This document shows, piece by piece, positions 45,001 through 56,309 of a DNA stretch of 64,000 bases. The stretch is from positions 54,071,415-54,135,414 of the forward strand of contig OX393578.1 in assembly GCA_947652605.1 (NCBI GenBank), read 5' to 3'. Below the pieces are notes generated by a model. The model saw nothing but the letters and a program-made list of their open reading frames with translations, did no database searches and was not told where the DNA came from. Both the position numbers and the translations under genes were made by a program. Numbering within the stretch: the stretch's first letter is position 1; each line of letters opens with the position of its first letter. Source of the DNA: Elmis aenea. Taxonomy: Eukaryota > Arthropoda > Insecta > Coleoptera > Elmidae.

Positions 45001-46181
45001 GAGGGACTAAAAACGAAACAAATCCGTTCGTTTCTGTTCGGAACGAAAACGAAATATATCGTTTTCGATCTTTTCGTTCTAACCGAAAAAATTCTTTTTT
45101 CGTTTTCGTGAACCGAAATAATAACGGTTAAAACCGGTTTTACAATATTTTTTTGTCGTCAAAAAATCTTTTTTTTTTCTAGTCACCACAACCCTCTATA
45201 AATACGATAACAATATTTGCGTCTCAACTAAAATATAAACGATGACGATGGGGTTGATGCTCACGGACAGCATATTTTAGACTGACGAACCATCGCCATA
45301 TTAAATTTACCAAATCGTTAAACACATTAACATTTAACCATTTTATTAAGTTTAAAACCCGTAAGGTGCCAAAACACAACGTGATTAGGTTAAATTAGAC
45401 ACACGATCTTTATCTAAAATATGAAAATATAGCAAGTGCTGTTTTAAATTTGTTTTAGTACTAAAAATCTATGCATTTGAATTAAATAAGATCCTGCTGT
45501 AATTATTTAAAAAGACAAAAGACTGAATTCAAGTGGATAATATACTAAATGTTATAAATAAAAAAGATATTAAAAAAAACTTATATTAACTTGAAATATA
45601 CTTTAACTTTATAGTTTGTACATACCATACAATATGCATTTTCACATTCCGTTAAATCTTACTAGCTACACATCTTCCAATAAATCTTCTTTTACATTAG
45701 TCCTTTTCGAAGCAAGAATAAATTTTACTATTATTATGTCTAAACGCAAATAAAACATACACATTGATAATATATATCCAATCAAGTGTATATTCTATAT
45801 TGATGATCTAAAAAACAAATTAGAAATAGAGAATATCTGTACCGTTAATTCTGTTATACGAAATTGCAAGTATAAACAATAAAGTTGTTAATACATATTC
45901 ACGTAAATATATGGAGAAAAGTGAGCTCACTTATTTCAAGTGAGATTTTTTACTGCCTCGTTGAGTCTCCCCAGCACAGAAGGTAAATTTGCGTTTGTGT
46001 TACAAATAAAATTGAAATAGCGACAAAACCGGTGAAAACCGGTTAAGACCGGTTTTGGAAAATATTTATTTCGGTTTCGTTCTTGAACAAAAAATAACAA
46101 TTTCGTTTTCGGTTTCGTTTTCGTTCTTAAAAAAATTTCGGTTAATTTCGTTTAACGTTTTCGTTCCGTTCGCAGTCCCTG
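45001..46181. mobile_element. Non-autonomous hAT element with many subterminal repeats
   Basis: GTTTTACA at 44993-45000 and 46182-46189 is a perfect 8-bp duplication. The ends are GAGGGACTAAAAACG and, inverted, CAGGGACTGCGAACG. Dense words (CGAAAACGAAA, AACCGGTTTT, AAAACCGGT) fill about 150 bp behind each end in opposite orientations, as hAT transposase-binding sites do. The interior is AT-rich with no coding. Confidence 0.85.
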
Positions 46182-46194
46182 GTTTTACATATTT

Positions 46195-47190
46195 GCTGCA
46201 AAAATTAATCGAGATATGGTTGATTTCGTAAAAAGTTCCTTATTAAAGTTAGTCATGATTTCGTAACATTGGTCACCTTAACAATCTTCATTATTTTATA
46301 AAAATATTAATTAATTAACGAAACTTTACATGTGTTTGTCGACTATAACATAAACTTAAAATCAAATAAAGTTTAATTCAATAGTAAATTTTGTTTAATA
46401 CAGCAGATAAAAATTAGTAGTCTAATCTGTGTAACGTTACCCGCCTTCATAGTGAGTACATTGCCTAAAAAAAAAACATTAAATAATAACTAGGCTTTTC
46501 ATAGGTACATTATTTTACCTAGATACTTTCTTAGATAGAAGATGTAACAACTTTATCATCGATTTGTAGTTTGGTTTGAGAAACCGTCGAGCAAAAGTCC
46601 AATTTTATTCTGCAAATTGACAGTGAAAATCGCCTTTTATCTCGCAATTTCTTTTTCTTTTTCTGAATTTATGTGTGTCGAAACATCGATAGAAGCGCTT
46701 TTGTGCACTGTGTTATCATCTCACGTAACTGAAATAGTAACAAATGGTACAACTTTATGCACTATATTCGATGAGAGAAATCTTGATTATTGCACTGTCA
46801 GCGCACGAAGGACGCCCAGAGCGATAAGACGATTAAATAAATAATTAAAGAGCTGGTTTCAGCTATCGTCGTAAACAAAGAAATTCGGATGGCCTACAAA
46901 AGCTGCCTTTCTCCTTTTCTTTCTTAAATTGCAGGGAAGATTTTACTACGAAATTTGATCACGGTGATACTGTTTAGCATAGAATATTCCACACAAAACG
47001 TCGTGTTGTGGAGAAATTGTGATGAATTAAAAGGCACAACTGGGCTGTTTTTAAAACTAAAATAATTAATATGCCAGACGTACGGTCTTAAAAGATGATA
47101 AAGCTGATTGTAAGCACAAATTGTCTTGCTAGCAATCTCTACATTCTGCTTTCACCAAAATAACAAGTTAGTAACATTTTCGATGCAATA
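46195..47190. other. No recognised feature; one open frame without ATG
   Basis: The open frame around 46540-46844 has no ATG at its start (46617 is TTG) and no recognised domain, although a hydrophobic stretch (KIAFYLAISFSFS) is present. It could be an exon or chance. Otherwise AT-rich. Confidence 0.35.
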
Positions 47191-47198
47191 TACATTGG

Positions 47199-47432
47199 GG
47201 AAGGTTGCCGGGATTGGACCGGTTTCTCAATTGGACCGACCACGTCAATTTTGGCAGTTTATTGAAGTTTATCGTAGAATTCTACTTTATTAAAAAGAAC
47301 ACGTGCACGGCTCAAGTTAGGCATATGCAAATTCATACGTCAACTCGTACACCAAGGTACTTGTTTCCGTCAATAAACTGCCAAAATTGACGTGGTCCAA
47401 TTGAGGAACCGGTCCAATCCCGGCAACCTTCC
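47199..47432. mobile_element. Short palindromic MITE (GGAAGGTTGCCGGGATTGG)
   Basis: The arms of about 65 bp (47199-47264 and 47367-47432) are nearly perfect inverted copies, including GGTTGCCGGGATTGGACCGG and TTTTGGCAGTTTATTGA. No clear target duplication. The open frame across it reads through both arms and is not a gene. A 23-bp piece of the same end occurs at 37905-37928. Confidence 0.7.
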
Positions 47433-47744
47433 TATATATGTCCCCGTTATCCGTACAAATATTTTAAGTGGTGATAGAAGACCTTTTTCTAAGAAAAAAT
47501 TTCAAGTAAAACTTTTTTCCTAAAATCAAATGCTAAGCAGATATAAACACTTACTTAATTTTTTTACACTTCTGCATTTAAAAGGCTCTGTCTTCGAAAA
47601 TTTCAATTTGCTTGTAAAATACCCTTAGCTTTTTAATAAAACAAATTGGTTCTAATGATTTTTTGTCTACAGGCAATTATTTAAAAGTTATGAAGCAGTT
47701 TGTACGAAAAAATGTTAAATATTTAAAAACTTTAATTGTTTCTT

Positions 47745-48330
47745 AAGGCCGAGTGACAAGATGAAAGATTTTGTTTAGATATTTGTACCAAATATTATAC
47801 AGAAATTCTTATATCTTGTCATACAGATTTCTCGTACAAAATTCTGTATAGTTTCTTGCATGTACAAGTGTTCCATGCAGTTTCTTGTACAGAAAATACA
47901 ATAGGGCGTTTTCTATTTGCAAGCAAATTTTGATACAGAATCTGCGTGCTACAGATGTGCATTCAGTTCGTGAATAATGGCGACTAACAGCTGATTTTGA
48001 ACATCTACAGCTAAAAAAATATAAACAATAGAAATTATTGTGAACAGTTAATTCTTGGTAATCCCAAGCAGGATGTTGTTATTGTTTAAAATGGCAATTA
48101 CAAAGGATAAATACCTTGTTTTAAGAGGGAGTACATATCTGTGTTTATACTTTTTAGGCGCATGTGCATGGACAGTAACTTGTACATAAAATTGTATCAG
48201 TGTCACACACAGTTTCAAACGAATGGAATTCTGTACTGACATCTGTACAAGAAAAACAATACAAGATATTCTGTTTTAAAATTTATACAGAAATTTACAC
48301 GGGCTTTAGACTTTGCAACCGCTGTATCTT
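47745..48330. repeat. Cluster of TGTACA/TTCTGTAC words
   Basis: Words such as TTTCTTGTACAGAA, TTCTGTAC, TTGTACA and ATACAGAAAT occur more than ten times in both orientations, denser on the two sides (47780-47960 and 48180-48300). This resembles the subterminal repeat zones of hAT-like elements. The exact ends are not resolved. Confidence 0.4.
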
Positions 48331-48429
48331 TGAAACGAAAGGTTGTACAAAGAAACGGATGGCTAATTCCGGATTGTATGGGCTACAACTTTGGTTAAGT
48401 GAAAGTTTTTGGAAAATAAAATAGATTTT

Positions 48430-50040
48430 CTGGAAAAGCTGAAAATAAGGGACATCAGATTGTAAACCAATTCCGAGTAATAATGTTTACCTATAAGCTG
48501 TAATTATCGATTAAACACAACAATACAGGGACGATTACATGAATAAAAATTGATGTCTATTTGAGGAAAGACAATTATATTAATTTGTTAAGCCACATTT
48601 GTTACATATTTTGTAATTGTTACGGCATGCTCGTTGCAGACAAGTTTTTCCCATTCTAGGCAAGTTGTTTTAGTTTTTCTGCGCTTTTTTATTGCTGCTT
48701 ATAGTACAAGTAATATGAACCGGTAATAATTATGAATAAGTCTGAAAGTTATTTTATAAATTACCGATTTGGAGGTTTTGTTACAAGTTTGTAAAAATCT
48801 TCTACATCTAATTTTACAGAAAATTAGGAGAAAATTATTCTTTTGCGATTAGTTAAAATCGAAAATAAGTTGTAACAACACAAATGTTCAACAGATTTTT
48901 AAAATATCATATAAAGAAGACGGGCAAATTTTTACAGTATCGTGTTGAGCATTTAGGTCGTTTTGAACTTATTTAAATATGTATATTTAGTTTGTTCATT
49001 ACATTTTTCAAAAGCAAATAAGATGTTTTTTCTACTCATGTATATGAAAGTTGTCATTTTCTTACTTCCTATACCCTACAACAAAGTTTTACTTTCGTCT
49101 CTAGTGGCGAAAATAACCTCAATGTCAATGCGTTAATATTCTAATCAAATAATTTAATATAATGTAGCATTATACACAAAAGCTTAAGAATGGTACAGAA
49201 ATTAATATTAAATATATTTTGTTTGTGGTTATAATTTAATTTATGTCAATGAATGTGGTGGTGTCGCTATGGATATAAAATGATTAATTAAAACTTTATA
49301 CATAATAATTGTCATTGGTTCGTTTATATTAACGTTCGTTCCATAATATAATTTGAATTTCGTAGAATTTACGACTCGAGATGAAATCAGTTTTTTTCGT
49401 TCGTGAGTTTTTCCCACTAGCCGCTTTGTGGCTCGTGAACAAATCTCACCTCACGAAAAAAAAAACTGGACTTACATCTCTTGTTGTTAAATATACTATT
49501 GTATATTTTTTACAGGTTTTAGAATTCGAAATTTAAAACTGAATGATTTGACCAATCGTTCATTCTATTAACAAAAATATACAAAACTTATATCATAAGT
49601 TTATTATAAAAATTCGATCATTGAACAATGTGTAAAATGCGGTTATTGACATAAAAGTTAAGCAGTATATGGCAAGTTTAATGCATACACTTTTTGCGTT
49701 AATTTAAAATGACAAAAAAACTGTAATAGATCAATCTATTTTGTTTGCGTAGAAATGTAGTCAGTCTATGCTGGAGTCTAAAATATTTGCTGCTCGAAAT
49801 GTTATGAAATTTTAAATTAGGAATATAATAAACAACGAAATCATTTAGAATTTGAATATGTTGTAGATTTTGTTTTTTTACTATAATGCGTTTTTTTTAA
49901 TGCTCTTGAATTTTGATTAGGAAAGATATGATTTTTTAGCTCTGCCGTGTTTGTATGTCGAAAACACTAACATAAAATGTAATTTTCGCCATTTGTAAGA
50001 ACGAGGTTAATACAATGCCTTGAGTGGCACTTTAAACATT
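48430..50040. other. No recognised gene; one imperfect hairpin
   Basis: AT-rich. At 49378-49482, GAGATGAAATCAGTTTTTTTC and its rough complement enclose CGTGAG..CTCACG-like words, giving an imperfect hairpin. No coding similarity. Confidence 0.4.
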
Positions 50041-50045
50041 TTGTA

Positions 50046-52243
50046 TACAGGGTGGTGCTTTTTTCGATGCTCACCATTGCTATCTTGGAAACGGTAAGAG
50101 ATACAAGGTCGGTTAAATTAGAGAAAAGTTGCACATTTTTATGGCGAAAAAGAATCTGAAAAGAAATCCTGGATATTTTGATTAGTTTTTGATTTATTAC
50201 AAAAAAACTGAAAAATGTGTTTTTAGAAAAATATTATTATCTTCCCTACCATTGACGCTATTTTATTTAAACTTGGTCACTTTATGTTTTTGACCGTCCT
50301 GAGTTTGATGACGACAACAGAAATTTTCTAAGCCTTCTAGATTTCAAGTTGCGATAGTCAACTTTTTTATTTCTTATGGCCGCCATATTAGATTTTTGCA
50401 CCATCAGACAGACAAAAAAATTAGCTTTTCAAATTGGTAACCAAAATACCTTTTTTCTTTCAAAAAACTTGTTGAAATTTGAAAATTTGTATAAATAATC
50501 TACAAAATCGAGAATGCTCTGAAAAACAATTGAAACTATGATATAAATAAAAGACTGAACATTTTACTGGTCTAATGATAACAAATTGAAAATAAATTTA
50601 AAACATCAGATATAAGTAATTATTTAAACTGTTCAAAGTGTCCGCCGTTATGTATTATACAGAGGTCAGTCCTTAAATTCATTTCGTCCACTGCCTTTAG
50701 GATAGTCTGTCGCGGAATTGAGTCAAATGCATTTTTTATTTTACGACGAAGATGTTCAATATTATCTATCCGTGGGGTTGCATAAACAACATCTTTTACA
50801 TTGCCCCACAAAAAGCAATCCATGGGCGTTAAACATGGCGATCGTGGAGGCCAATAAACAGGACCAAACGTACCAAGCCAAGAATTTTGAAAGCGTGCAT
50901 TTAAATATTCTCTTACAATTCGGGCGTTGTGAGGACCAGCTCCATCTTGCTGAAACCATTGAAGATTTTGAATGGTTAATAATGGCAATTCATCTAACAT
51001 ATCTTCTAAATTTGTTTCCAACAATCTTAAATATCCAGGCCCATCCAAATGTCCATCGATGAAAAAGGGACCCAGAATCGTATTATCTAAAAGACCAGCC
51101 CGTTCAGCGAATATCGAACTTGCGGCCTAGTCTCTCTTATTAAATGGGGATTCACTGTAGCGTAATGATGAACATTTTTCCTGTTAAACATTCCCGAGTT
51201 TGTGAATAAGGACTCGTCAGTCCATAGTATTTTTCTAGAAAAATGTGGGTCTTGCGGCAGTTTTTCCCGAAACCAATAACAAAAGTTCAATCTTCTGTTA
51301 GTATCACCAGGATGAAGAGTTTGTACCCTTGAGAATTTATAATCGTGGTAGTTATGTTTTTTTATTATTTTTCTGGCATAAGCATCATTAATACCACACT
51401 CTTGAACAATTTTCCGGCTGGAGTTTTCTGGATTAATTGCTATTTGAGCCAACACATTCACTTCATTAACATTAATCCTTTTCCTATACGGCCCTCGCGG
51501 TCTTTTAAACATGCCATAATTACCCAAACTTCTTGAAATCCTCGTAAACATTGTCCTGTGGGGTTGCTCTCTCTCTGGATATAAATTTGCGTAATTTTCA
51601 GACGCTAAAAGAGAGTTTTTATGGTTTCGAATGTAGACATCATACATTTCCTGCTTTTCTTCATTCGTAAACATCTTGATAATCAAAAAAGACGATAAAG
51701 AAACTCTACGTACGTCACTTGCACGCAATCTGTCACTATTATTGATATCATAGTTTCAATTGTTTTTCAGAGCATTCTCGATTTTGTAGATTATTTATAC
51801 AAATTTTCAAATTTCAACAAGTTTTTTGAAAGAAAAAAGGTATTTTGGTTAACAATTTGAAAAGCTAATTTTTTTGTCTGTCTGATGGTGCAAAAATCCA
51901 ATATGGCGGCCATAAGAAATAAAAAAGTTGACTATCGCAACTTGAAATCTAGAAGGCTTAGAAAATTTCTGTTGACGTCATCAAACCCAGGACGGTCAAA
52001 AACATAAAGTGACCAAGTTTAAATGAAATAGAGTCAGTGGTAGGGAAGATAATAATATTTTTCTAAAATCACATTTTTCAGTTTTTTTGTAATAAAACAA
52101 AAACGAATCAAAATATCAAGGATTTCTTTTCAGATTCTTAATCGCCATAAAAATGTGCAACTTTTCTCTAATTTAACCGACCTTGTATCTCTTACCGTTT
52201 CCAAGATAGCAATGGTGAGCATCGAAAAAAGCACCACCCTGTA
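50046..52243 (-). mobile_element. Mariner-type transposon with ~510-bp terminal inverted repeats
   Basis: TA at 50044-50045 and 52244-52245 flanks TACAGGGTGGTGC ends. The inverted repeats span 50046-50557 and about 51740-52243 and match almost base for base. Between them is a nearly complete transposase on the minus strand. Length is 2198 bp. It is the most intact element in the window and could serve as the model for the shorter TACAGGGTG palindromes. Confidence 0.9.
50620..51674 (-). pseudogene. DD41D mariner-type transposase, one frameshift
   Basis: Start MFTNEEKQEMYDVYIRNHKN at 51674 (the upstream open codons are not needed). HTH domain with SLGNYGMFKRPRGPYRKR, then INPENSSRKIVQECGI. First catalytic Asp in ILWTDESLF (51216-51218), second in WFQQDGAGPHN (50944-50946), third in RSPCLTPMDCFLWG (50818-50820). 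41 residues separate the last two, a DD41D spacing. The end is NGGHFEQFK and a stop. The two frames meet at about 51090-51105, where about four bases appear lost between SLN and AGLLDN. About 350 residues in total, otherwise intact. Confidence 0.85.
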
Positions 52244-52249
52244 TACGCC

Positions 52250-53025
52250 TACACAAAAAACGGTGCAAGGCGAAAGCAATTTAGTGGCCACACCAGTTAG
52301 TTTACCTCTATTGTAGTAGAATACTATATGCATGGTCTCAGAAGGAAATTAATAATTGTCTATTTCGGTTCTGAATTGCTCTCTGTTACGTCGTCATACG
52401 TTTTTGGAAGTCTACATTTTTTTGTTTTAACAGACAACTTTTTCCATTAAAATTATTTTCCATTCCTTATCGTTTCCAAACTTCTTAAACATTGAGCTAA
52501 GAATCGCTCGATAAGAGACGCTATTAGACAGGACGAGGCGTAAATTTAATAAATAAGTACAATTTAATTAATTACAGAAATTAATTTAATTTGAATCATT
52601 AACACGGGCTAAGAACATAATTAATCTTCAAGCGTGCTTTTTCATTTTCGGTAATTATTACAGATTGGGATTCTTCCGAGGTTGTGCCAATTTTAAGTCA
52701 AGCACTAATTAGTGACTTGACTTATTCTACAAGAAAACAAAACAAAATATATGGAGCAGTATTTGTTTTTATTTGAAGCAATTACTTGATCCATTTTTAT
52801 TGGTTTGTTGCCCCGATGCGACATTAATGTTTTCTCAACAAAATTTATTTTCATTAAGAATAATTTGATTACGTAAAATTCCATTTTTAAATGTGTATAT
52901 ATGCGAAGAAAGTAATAAATATAAACTTCTTAATCATAATTTTGTGTAAGTTACTTTTATAATTTGTCAACAATATTGAGTGCCAAGCGATTTTATGAAA
53001 TTTAAAACTTATTTGTTTTAATTTT
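52250..53025. other. No recognised feature
   Basis: AT-rich flank of the 50046 element with no supported features. Confidence 0.5.
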
Positions 53026-53029
53026 AATT

Positions 53030-53260
53030 ACACGCCTAAATAAATTCCATGGTTTGGAGTTGAAGAAGTTGTCAAGCCAATTTTGATGAACAGAGTTGTT
53101 ATTAAAAAAGAATCCTCAGAGACTGCTGAATAGAGAGTGGAAAATACGAAAATCCAATGGATCATGAGATAATAAGGCGAGTGTGAAATTACCTTCCAAC
53201 CGAGCTTTTGGATAGCCACTTGTAATGTTAGCAGTATACGAACGAGCATTGTCATGCAGC
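53030..53260 (-). pseudogene. Mariner transposase C-terminal fragment
   Basis: Minus-strand frames give LHDNARSYTANITS with the second catalytic Asp, then, in another frame, KLGWKVISHSPYYL, where the third-Asp block is mutated, and FFNNNSVHQNWLDNFFNSKP. These match the C-terminal third of DD34D mariners. No termini remain. Confidence 0.65.
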
Positions 53261-53392
53261 AAAATCACCAAAAGCTATATTCCAGGCCGTCTCAAGGTGA
53301 TGGTTGTTGTTAATATCAGAATCAGTGATAGTTACATTCCTTAGAAGTAGTGATTGTGAATTCCCGATTTTGTTAGATTCTCGACACTGAGA

Positions 53393-54034
53393 AATCTTTT
53401 TTTTTGTGCGATCGTACTAGAAACAGTTGTTTGCCGGACGCGTTAGCAACCATAAAGTACTGCATTTCCGGCCCTATCCTTAGCAAGGGCCGAAAAAACT
53501 TTTTCGGCCGCTACAGCGTACGAAAAAGATCATTTGCATTAAGCAGAACGGAAGGCGCATGTGCGTGTCTGAATATAAGTTCTCTGAGATTATGGCTTCC
53601 CCGCTAAGGGTAGTGACGTAGAGGTCTTTAGGTTGTTAACTGTCAGGTAGTTTATAACCTAATATATTCGTGTTGATACTGTTACTGAATACTGAATAAC
53701 TGATTTACATATGTTCTACGTTAAAGTAATTTGATTTCTTTAAAAATAATAATAAATCAATGTTTAAATTTATGAATAAAACATTACAATCGTACAAAAA
53801 AAAGGTTATTTAAATTATGTACAGAATTATGCAAGTACGTTTCCACCGCTAACAGCATACGCCGTCATCTGTCAGTGACAGAATGTCACGTAGTTTCTAA
53901 CCTATATTTTTGAAAAATACTAAAAATTTAAATTGTTTTTAATTCGATCGCACAAAAAATGTAAAATGCACCTCGGCCAAAACGTACTTTTTCGTTACAC
54001 GTTTTGGCCTTGATACATAAATAACTATTTTAGC
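53393..54034. mobile_element. Foldback plus terminal hairpin module, copy 2
   Basis: TTTTTTGTGCGATCG (53400-53414) and CGATCGCACAAAAAA (53946-53959) are inverted. Directly after lies ATGCACCTCGG, an 11-bp hairpin (GGCCAAAACGT at 53975-53985 with ACGTTTTGGCC at 53999-54009), then TTGATACATAAATAACTATTT-like sequence. The interior has further hairpins (GGGCCGAAAAAACTTTTTCGGCC region near 53489). Same layout as 15289-15715. Confidence 0.5.
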
Positions 54035-54039
54035 ACTTA

Positions 54040-54735
54040 GATATCTTTTTTAAAGGATGTCTTGTAAAAATATGAAATGAGTTTTTTTAAGAGCTAATGA
54101 ATACATTTATAAATAAGAAAGAAATTGTAGAAGAAACGAGAGTACTGGAAACTGGTCTAACATTTCTAGATGAGATTATTAGAATTAAAGATATGCGTTT
54201 TTTATCTAAACTTATTAATATTCCATAAATGTATCAAGTATTTATTAGTTGTGCTTATGGCGTCTAAGTAAATTTTACAATAATGAATTCGTCTGGAACA
54301 AAATAACAAAAGACGAACCCAAAAAAAGAACAGGTCACTTTGAAAAAAACTGCGAAAGGCATAACATATTCACGCCAATTTTTTTTTGTGTTAATGGGTT
54401 TCTTTTGGTGTGTGAAAAATAAACAGAATCAAAGGGAAAGAAAAATAAATTTCTCTGTAACGCGATCGTTGTCAAACGAATCGAGATAACTTTTTTAGTA
54501 ATATCATTACTCGATAGGCAATTTAATTCTAATAGTAGCACATGTTGCAAGGTTACAAAGTGGTATTAAAACTAGACATAAACAACAAGCATAAAAAACT
54601 AAGAGTTATTAACAATCACTTATGTTTTTTTATGAACAATCTCAAATAAGGTCGCCAGTGATGAAAAGATGGAAATCTCGAAACTGGTTAAGTAATTCTT
54701 TTCATTAAAACAGATTAGTGATATTGTATTAAACT
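54040..54735. other. No recognised feature
   Basis: AT-rich, no supported repeat or gene. Confidence 0.5.
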
Positions 54736-55587
54736 TATATAGGGTGTCCCAGATTACCTTTCCAGCATGGGGATCTCGCTTATTATAAGAGATACAGGTT
54801 TGTTTAAATTAGATCTTAGTATAAAGGAAATTAAAATCAATTTTTAAAAGTACAAAATTTCTCGTACTTCAGATGTTACAGCCAAAAAAGATGAAAATTT
54901 CGTTTGTCTCTCATAACTTTTTTGTTTTATTCATTAGATCAATTTTATTAGTCCTTTCTTAAAGTAGTTTTTAATAGAGAATGTAACTATTATTTTAGAT
55001 TTTTTTTATCACTTACCATTTTTGAGATATTACCCCTAACTTCATTTTTTCTTATGGGCCGCGAAGTTGGCTATGGAACAGTTTAACGTGATTTTTTCTC
55101 CCTCTTTTAAATGAGATATCACTTGCTATACCTATTTTTAAACATAGTTCACAAAATCAAGAAAAATTGTATTTTACCAATGACATATCATGCTATCTAT
55201 TAAAAAAGAAACAAAAAACATCTAATTAATTATCAAATGGCAGTTACCATTTGTCTGCGGTATCATTTATTAAAATTTTATTTATTTAGTCATGTGTCCT
55301 TCTACTGTTAGGTGTAGAATTTTATACTATTGTATACTTCGATAGCCTTTGTAGCAAAGTTATCATATAATTATAGGCACATTAACAACTTTAAATGTTG
55401 AAATTCTTTGCCATAGAAACTGTGCAAAAATAGATAATTCTATTTTATTCTTTAGGCTTTCGCGGCTATCGTCCATGTTACAATCTTCGTTCCCGGGTTT
55501 GGAACCGCGTCTTCTTGATTTGTGTGACGTTTCGACCATTCTATGTTGGTCTTTATCAAACGACTGAATTGGTGGGTTTTGCAGGGT

Positions 55588-55800
55588 TTATATATCCGGC
55601 TGTGGAGGCGTGGTGTTCCACCTGACAAGTTCGTTTCGCCTCAGCGATTTCTTGATGACCGGTTTCCAAATGCTTGGTAGTTGCAGGCCTGTGTCTCTGT
55701 TAAAGTTGTTGGGGTTCTTCGCAATTTCCATAGATTCCCTAAATAGTCTAGGCCAGAAGTGGTTGGCGCGGGCCAGTAATTTTGTGTCGTCGAAAAGTAT
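55588..55800 (-). pseudogene. C-terminus of Penelope-like ORF (copy on minus strand)
   Basis: The minus frame reads FDDTKLLARANHFWPRLFRE, then SMEIAKNPNNFNRDTGLQLP, SIWKPVIKK and ends TPPQPDI with a stop at 55588. The RExxEIxKxPNNFNRDxG block followed by a W is the end of the GIY-YIG endonuclease region of Penelope elements. It is 5'-truncated but open over 71 codons. Confidence 0.75.
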
Positions 55801-55808
55801 GGTATGCC

Positions 55809-55943
55809 AAGAACCCCAACAACTTTAACAGAGACACAGGCCTGCAACTACCAAGCATTTGGAAACCGGTCATCAAGAAATCGCTGAGGCGAAACGAACT
55901 CGTCAGGCGGAACACCACGCCTCCACAGCCGGATATATAAACC
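55809..55943 (+). pseudogene. C-terminus of Penelope-like ORF (copy on plus strand)
   Basis: The plus frame reads KNPNNFNRDTGLQLPSIW, then KPVIKKSLRRNELVRRN and TPPQPDI with a stop. It is identical in extent to the 3' part of the opposite copy, with a few substitutions. It starts at KNPNN, so it is shorter than its partner. Confidence 0.75.
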
Positions 55944-55966
55944 CTGCAACAAACCCACCAATTTAG

Positions 55967-56004
55967 TCGTTCGATAAAGACCAACATAGAATGGTCGAAA
56001 CGTC
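55967..56004 (+). ncRNA. Degenerate hammerhead-like motif in Penelope tail
   Basis: After the ORF, CGATAAA precedes a 5-bp stem GACCA/TGGTC with loop ACATAGAA, followed by GAAAC. This is the order of a hammerhead core (CUGAUGA, stem II, GAAA). Penelope elements are known to carry hammerheads near their ends. The invariant C and G of the first box are changed, so it is probably inactive. A mirrored copy lies at 55527-55566. Confidence 0.35.
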
Positions 56005-56107
56005 ACACAAATCAAGAAGACGCGGTTCCAAACCCGGGAACGAAGATAATTCTAATTCTTCACTGATTTGTTTTGGACTTTCGGTAGGTTTCTCGAAAGC
56101 ATTATTC

Positions 56108-56267
56108 TTTTAATTATATTTCCAAATTTCTTTAATTACGCGCACTTCGTTGCCTTCTCTCCGGGATATATCTCTAAGTATATTCGCTTAGCTTCTACAC
56201 AGTTTTTATGGCAAAGAATATAGCATCTAAACATGGACAATTTTGCTTTTTTTTTATATGTAGCCAT
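56108..56267 (-). pseudogene. Transposase N-terminus of the 54738 element
   Basis: From the minus-strand ATG at 56267: MATYKKKAKLSMFRCYILCH, then KNCVEAKRIYLEIYPGEK. A frame change after the YPG and an early stop follow. It parallels the start of the 51674 transposase (MFTNEEKQEMYDVYIRNHKN...YANLYPERE). This is the first part of the HTH domain. The remainder is lost to deletion. Confidence 0.65.
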
Positions 56268-56309
56268 AATTATAACAAATACTAAAAAGACCATCGAACT
56301 ACATAACAA

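Larger units (their letters stand above)
55443..56043. mobile_element. Inverted pair of 5'-truncated Penelope-like elements
   Basis: Two copies of a Penelope 3' part face each other head to head, with arms 55483-55719 (minus) and 55808-56047 (plus) around an 88-bp centre. AGATAATTCTA lies at 55432-55442 and 56044-56054, an 11-bp duplication around the whole pair, so it entered as one unit. The 3' end of the minus copy extends to about 55450 with CGATAGCCGCGAAAGCCT, a typical Penelope tail. Confidence 0.75.

Noticed and set aside
46617..46844. 75-residue frame with a hydrophobic start
   Set aside because: The first codon is TTG, not ATG, and no domain or splice site supports a gene. It is kept only as a note in the spacer entry.
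47205..47390. 61-codon frame
   Set aside because: It runs through both arms of the 47199-47432 palindrome and is a by-product of the MITE.
55610..55987. Overlapping plus and minus frames as novel genes
   Set aside because: The Penelope C-terminal frame explains both arms; the listed frames are shadows in other phases.
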